DNA from: Flavobacterium macacae
Lineage (GTDB): Bacteria; Bacteroidota; Bacteroidia; Flavobacteriales; Flavobacteriaceae
Assembly (NCBI RefSeq): GCF_003865365.1
Contig: NZ_RQVR01000015.1
Coordinates: 1-64,000 of the forward strand
Direction of reading: 5' to 3'
Length of the DNA: 64,000 bases
Shown here one piece after another: positions 62,936 to 64,000 of the stretch. The notes below the pieces were generated by a model. The model saw only the letters and a list, made by a program, of their open reading frames with translations. It had not been told where the DNA came from and searched no databases. Both the position numbers and the translations under genes were made by a program. How positions within the stretch are numbered: position 1 is the stretch's first letter; each line of letters starts with the position of its first letter.

Positions 62936-62967
62936 AAAAAGACCCAAGAAATTGGGTCTTTTTTTTG
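62936..62967 (+). terminator. Terminator of secDF
   Basis: AAAAAGACCCAA (62936-62947) pairs with TTGGGTCTTTTT (62952-62963) around a GAAA tetraloop, then more T. Confidence 0.93.
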
Positions 62968-63289
62968 TTTGTATCAGTAGGTCTTGTTCTAGTTTCTTTT
63001 CTGGAAATAAAATATTCTAACCTGATTTGTATTTGTAAATTGGTACGAGTGTCTTTAGTCAATTAGCTGTTTTATAATAATTCCCTAGAAACGGACAAAC
63101 TAGAGTTTCGGAAAAATTATAATTTAAAAATTTTACAAAAGTATTTCTCATCAAGTTTGGATACCACAATGTTTTTGTGGATTGATCCATACTTGTTCGT
63201 TCAATCAATGTCTTTTTCTTGATATAAGCGACGATTTGTTTTGTAATAGACATCTAGCTTTCTTTCCTGTAATTCGTATAAACAAAGCA
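62968..63289. other. Non-coding or undecided stretch between secDF and lgt terminators
   Basis: Apart from a minus-strand ORF of 64 codons (63059-63253), which has no recognisable domain, signal peptide or promoter, I see nothing convincing here. It may be a decayed gene remnant or simply spacer. Confidence 0.3.
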
Positions 63290-63317
63290 TAAAAAAAGAG
63301 AGCTATGAAGCTCTCTT
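63290..63317 (-). terminator. Terminator of lgt
   Basis: AAGAGAGCT (63296-63304) pairs with AGCTCTCTT (63309-63317), 4-nt loop, with a T-run on the minus strand, 26 bp after the stop at 63343. Confidence 0.85.
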
Positions 63318-63342
63318 GATAATATATTAAAGGATAACAAAT

Positions 63343-64000
63343 TTAAATAATGGCAGGTTTCTTTTTAGCATTAAACATTAGAATTAAGCCAATAATAATA
63401 AACGGAATACTTAGCCATTGACCTGTTGAAAACAAACCTAATTGTTCTTCAATTCCGCCTTGTGATTCTTTTACATATTCAACAATAAAGCGAACGGTCC
63501 ATAAAAGCACTAAAAATACACCTAACAAATACCCTGATTTTTCTCTTGCTTCTGTTTTCCAATACAAGTAAAATACAACAGCAAAAACTAATACGTAACC
63601 AATAGCCTCATACAATTGGGCAGGATGTTTTGCCGGAACTCTCTGTAAAATAGCACTATATTCCGGATTTGTTGCAATTTGATTGTAAGCTTCGTTTAAG
63701 TTTTGAGCCTTTGTTTCAATCATAGCCACATTTGGCTTAATGCTATCTCTTAAAAACTTGATTCCAAACGCAGAATTGGTTTCATAACCTACAATTTCAG
63801 AGTTGAAAAAGTTTCCTAATCTTACAAAAATAGCACCACTCGCAACCGGAATCACGATCCTGTCCAAAATCCATAATAAAGGTCTTTTGATAACATTTTT
63901 ACTATAGAAATACATCATTATGATAATGGCAACTGCGGCTCCATGACTTGCCAATCCAGAAAACCCTGTAAATTCAAACTCTGGTTTTGTTTTAAACGGA
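63343..64000 (-). CDS. lgt: Prolipoprotein diacylglyceryl transferase, partial
   Basis: The 3' end of lgt is visible, 218 codons; the 5' end lies beyond the right edge. The frame continues upstream past the TTG at 63954 to the edge, reading GFSGLASHGAA, where the His is the expected active-site residue, so that TTG is internal. The Lgt signature is RLGNFFNSE, and a late HPAQLYEAIGY segment also fits. The enzyme attaches diacylglycerol to the lipobox Cys of prolipoproteins at the inner membrane. A terminator follows on the minus strand. Confidence 0.92.
   Translation of the reverse strand, partial: PFKTKPEFEFTGFSGLASHGAAVAIIIMMYFYSKNVIKRPLLWILDRIVIPVASGAIFVRLGNFFNSEIVGYETNSAFGIKFLRDSIKPNVAMIETKAQNLNEAYNQIATNPEYSAILQRVPAKHPAQLYEAIGYVLVFAVVFYLYWKTEAREKSGYLLGVFLVLLWTVRFIVEYVKESQGGIEEQLGLFSTGQWLSIPFIIIGLILMFNAKKKPAII

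Noticed and set aside
63059..63253. 64-codon minus-strand ORF between the secDF and lgt terminators
   Set aside because: No domain, signal peptide or clear promoter; too short to support as a gene on sequence alone.

Overview
The window looks like a chromosomal segment of a Flavobacterium-like member of the Bacteroidetes (family Flavobacteriaceae). The base composition is AT-rich. Promoters fit the Bacteroidetes TTG-N19-TAnnTTTG pattern, and Shine-Dalgarno sequences are essentially absent. Marker genes agree: a type IX secretion (T9SS) type B sorting domain, fused SecDF, OstA-like protein, DUF349 and DUF3810 proteins, an RDD/SpoIIM/MoxR/DUF58 cluster, and a plugless outer-membrane barrel paired with a large TPR protein. 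No rRNA, tRNA, CRISPR array, insertion sequence or phage gene was recognised. About 51 protein genes are supported; lgt runs off the right edge.

Layout. 1-250: two copies of a 35-bp repeat, each followed by its own intrinsic terminator. 251-5126: DUF4268 protein, Nudix CoA pyrophosphatase, PlsC-like acyltransferase, an ECF sigma factor with a membrane partner, and NADH dehydrogenase type II. 5156-13225: an erythromycin-esterase-like protein with an extra C-terminal domain, DUF3810, secreted and small proteins, a thioredoxin-like ferredoxin, PepD and MazG. 13341-27999, almost all minus strand: DUF349 protein, aroE, TPR protein, class III aminotransferase, OstA-like, fur-purA, relA/spoT, serine hydrolase and a TrmH-type methyltransferase. 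28071-35107: a tightly overlapped minus-strand operon (SpoIIM, membrane protein, DUF4129, DUF4350, MoxR ATPase, DUF58) divergent from an RDD gene. 35150-37564: a TRIC-like channel and a T9SS cargo protein. 37744-47653: a surface polysaccharide locus (flippase, MBOAT O-acyltransferase with an SGNH partner, six glycosyltransferase-type genes), more AT-rich than its surroundings, with ftsE coupled to two of the glycosyltransferases. 48782-62916, plus strand: TPR/outer-membrane pair, GreA-like factor, asnB, gyrB, mdh, secDF. 63343-64000: lgt, partial.

The most interesting signal is not a gene. Six intergenic copies of a 100-180 bp element occur at about 3.5, 15.5, 23.1, 48.5, 56.2 and 56.4 kb. 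They share short conserved blocks and a conserved 3' end, but their stems differ in sequence while staying paired. The outermost 4-bp stem alternates CCTG/CAGG, CCCG/CGGG and CCCG/TGGG. In three copies a second stem also changes compensatorily while keeping one A-A mismatch. This is the signature of a selected RNA (or single-stranded DNA) structure spread through intergenic regions. It may correspond to a described Bacteroidetes RNA motif (Flavo-1 is the one to test), which could not be checked here.

Most genes are conserved housekeeping genes. The themes are envelope biogenesis (OstA-like, SecDF, Lgt, PlsC-like, polysaccharide locus, FtsE, TPR/outer-membrane pair), stringent response and nucleotide hygiene (RelA/SpoT, MazG, Nudix), amino-acid, purine and central metabolism (AroE, AsnB, PurA, Mdh, Ndh), and regulation (ECF sigma, Fur, GreA-like). 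Intrinsic terminators are clear and numerous, so most transcription units can be bounded from sequence alone.
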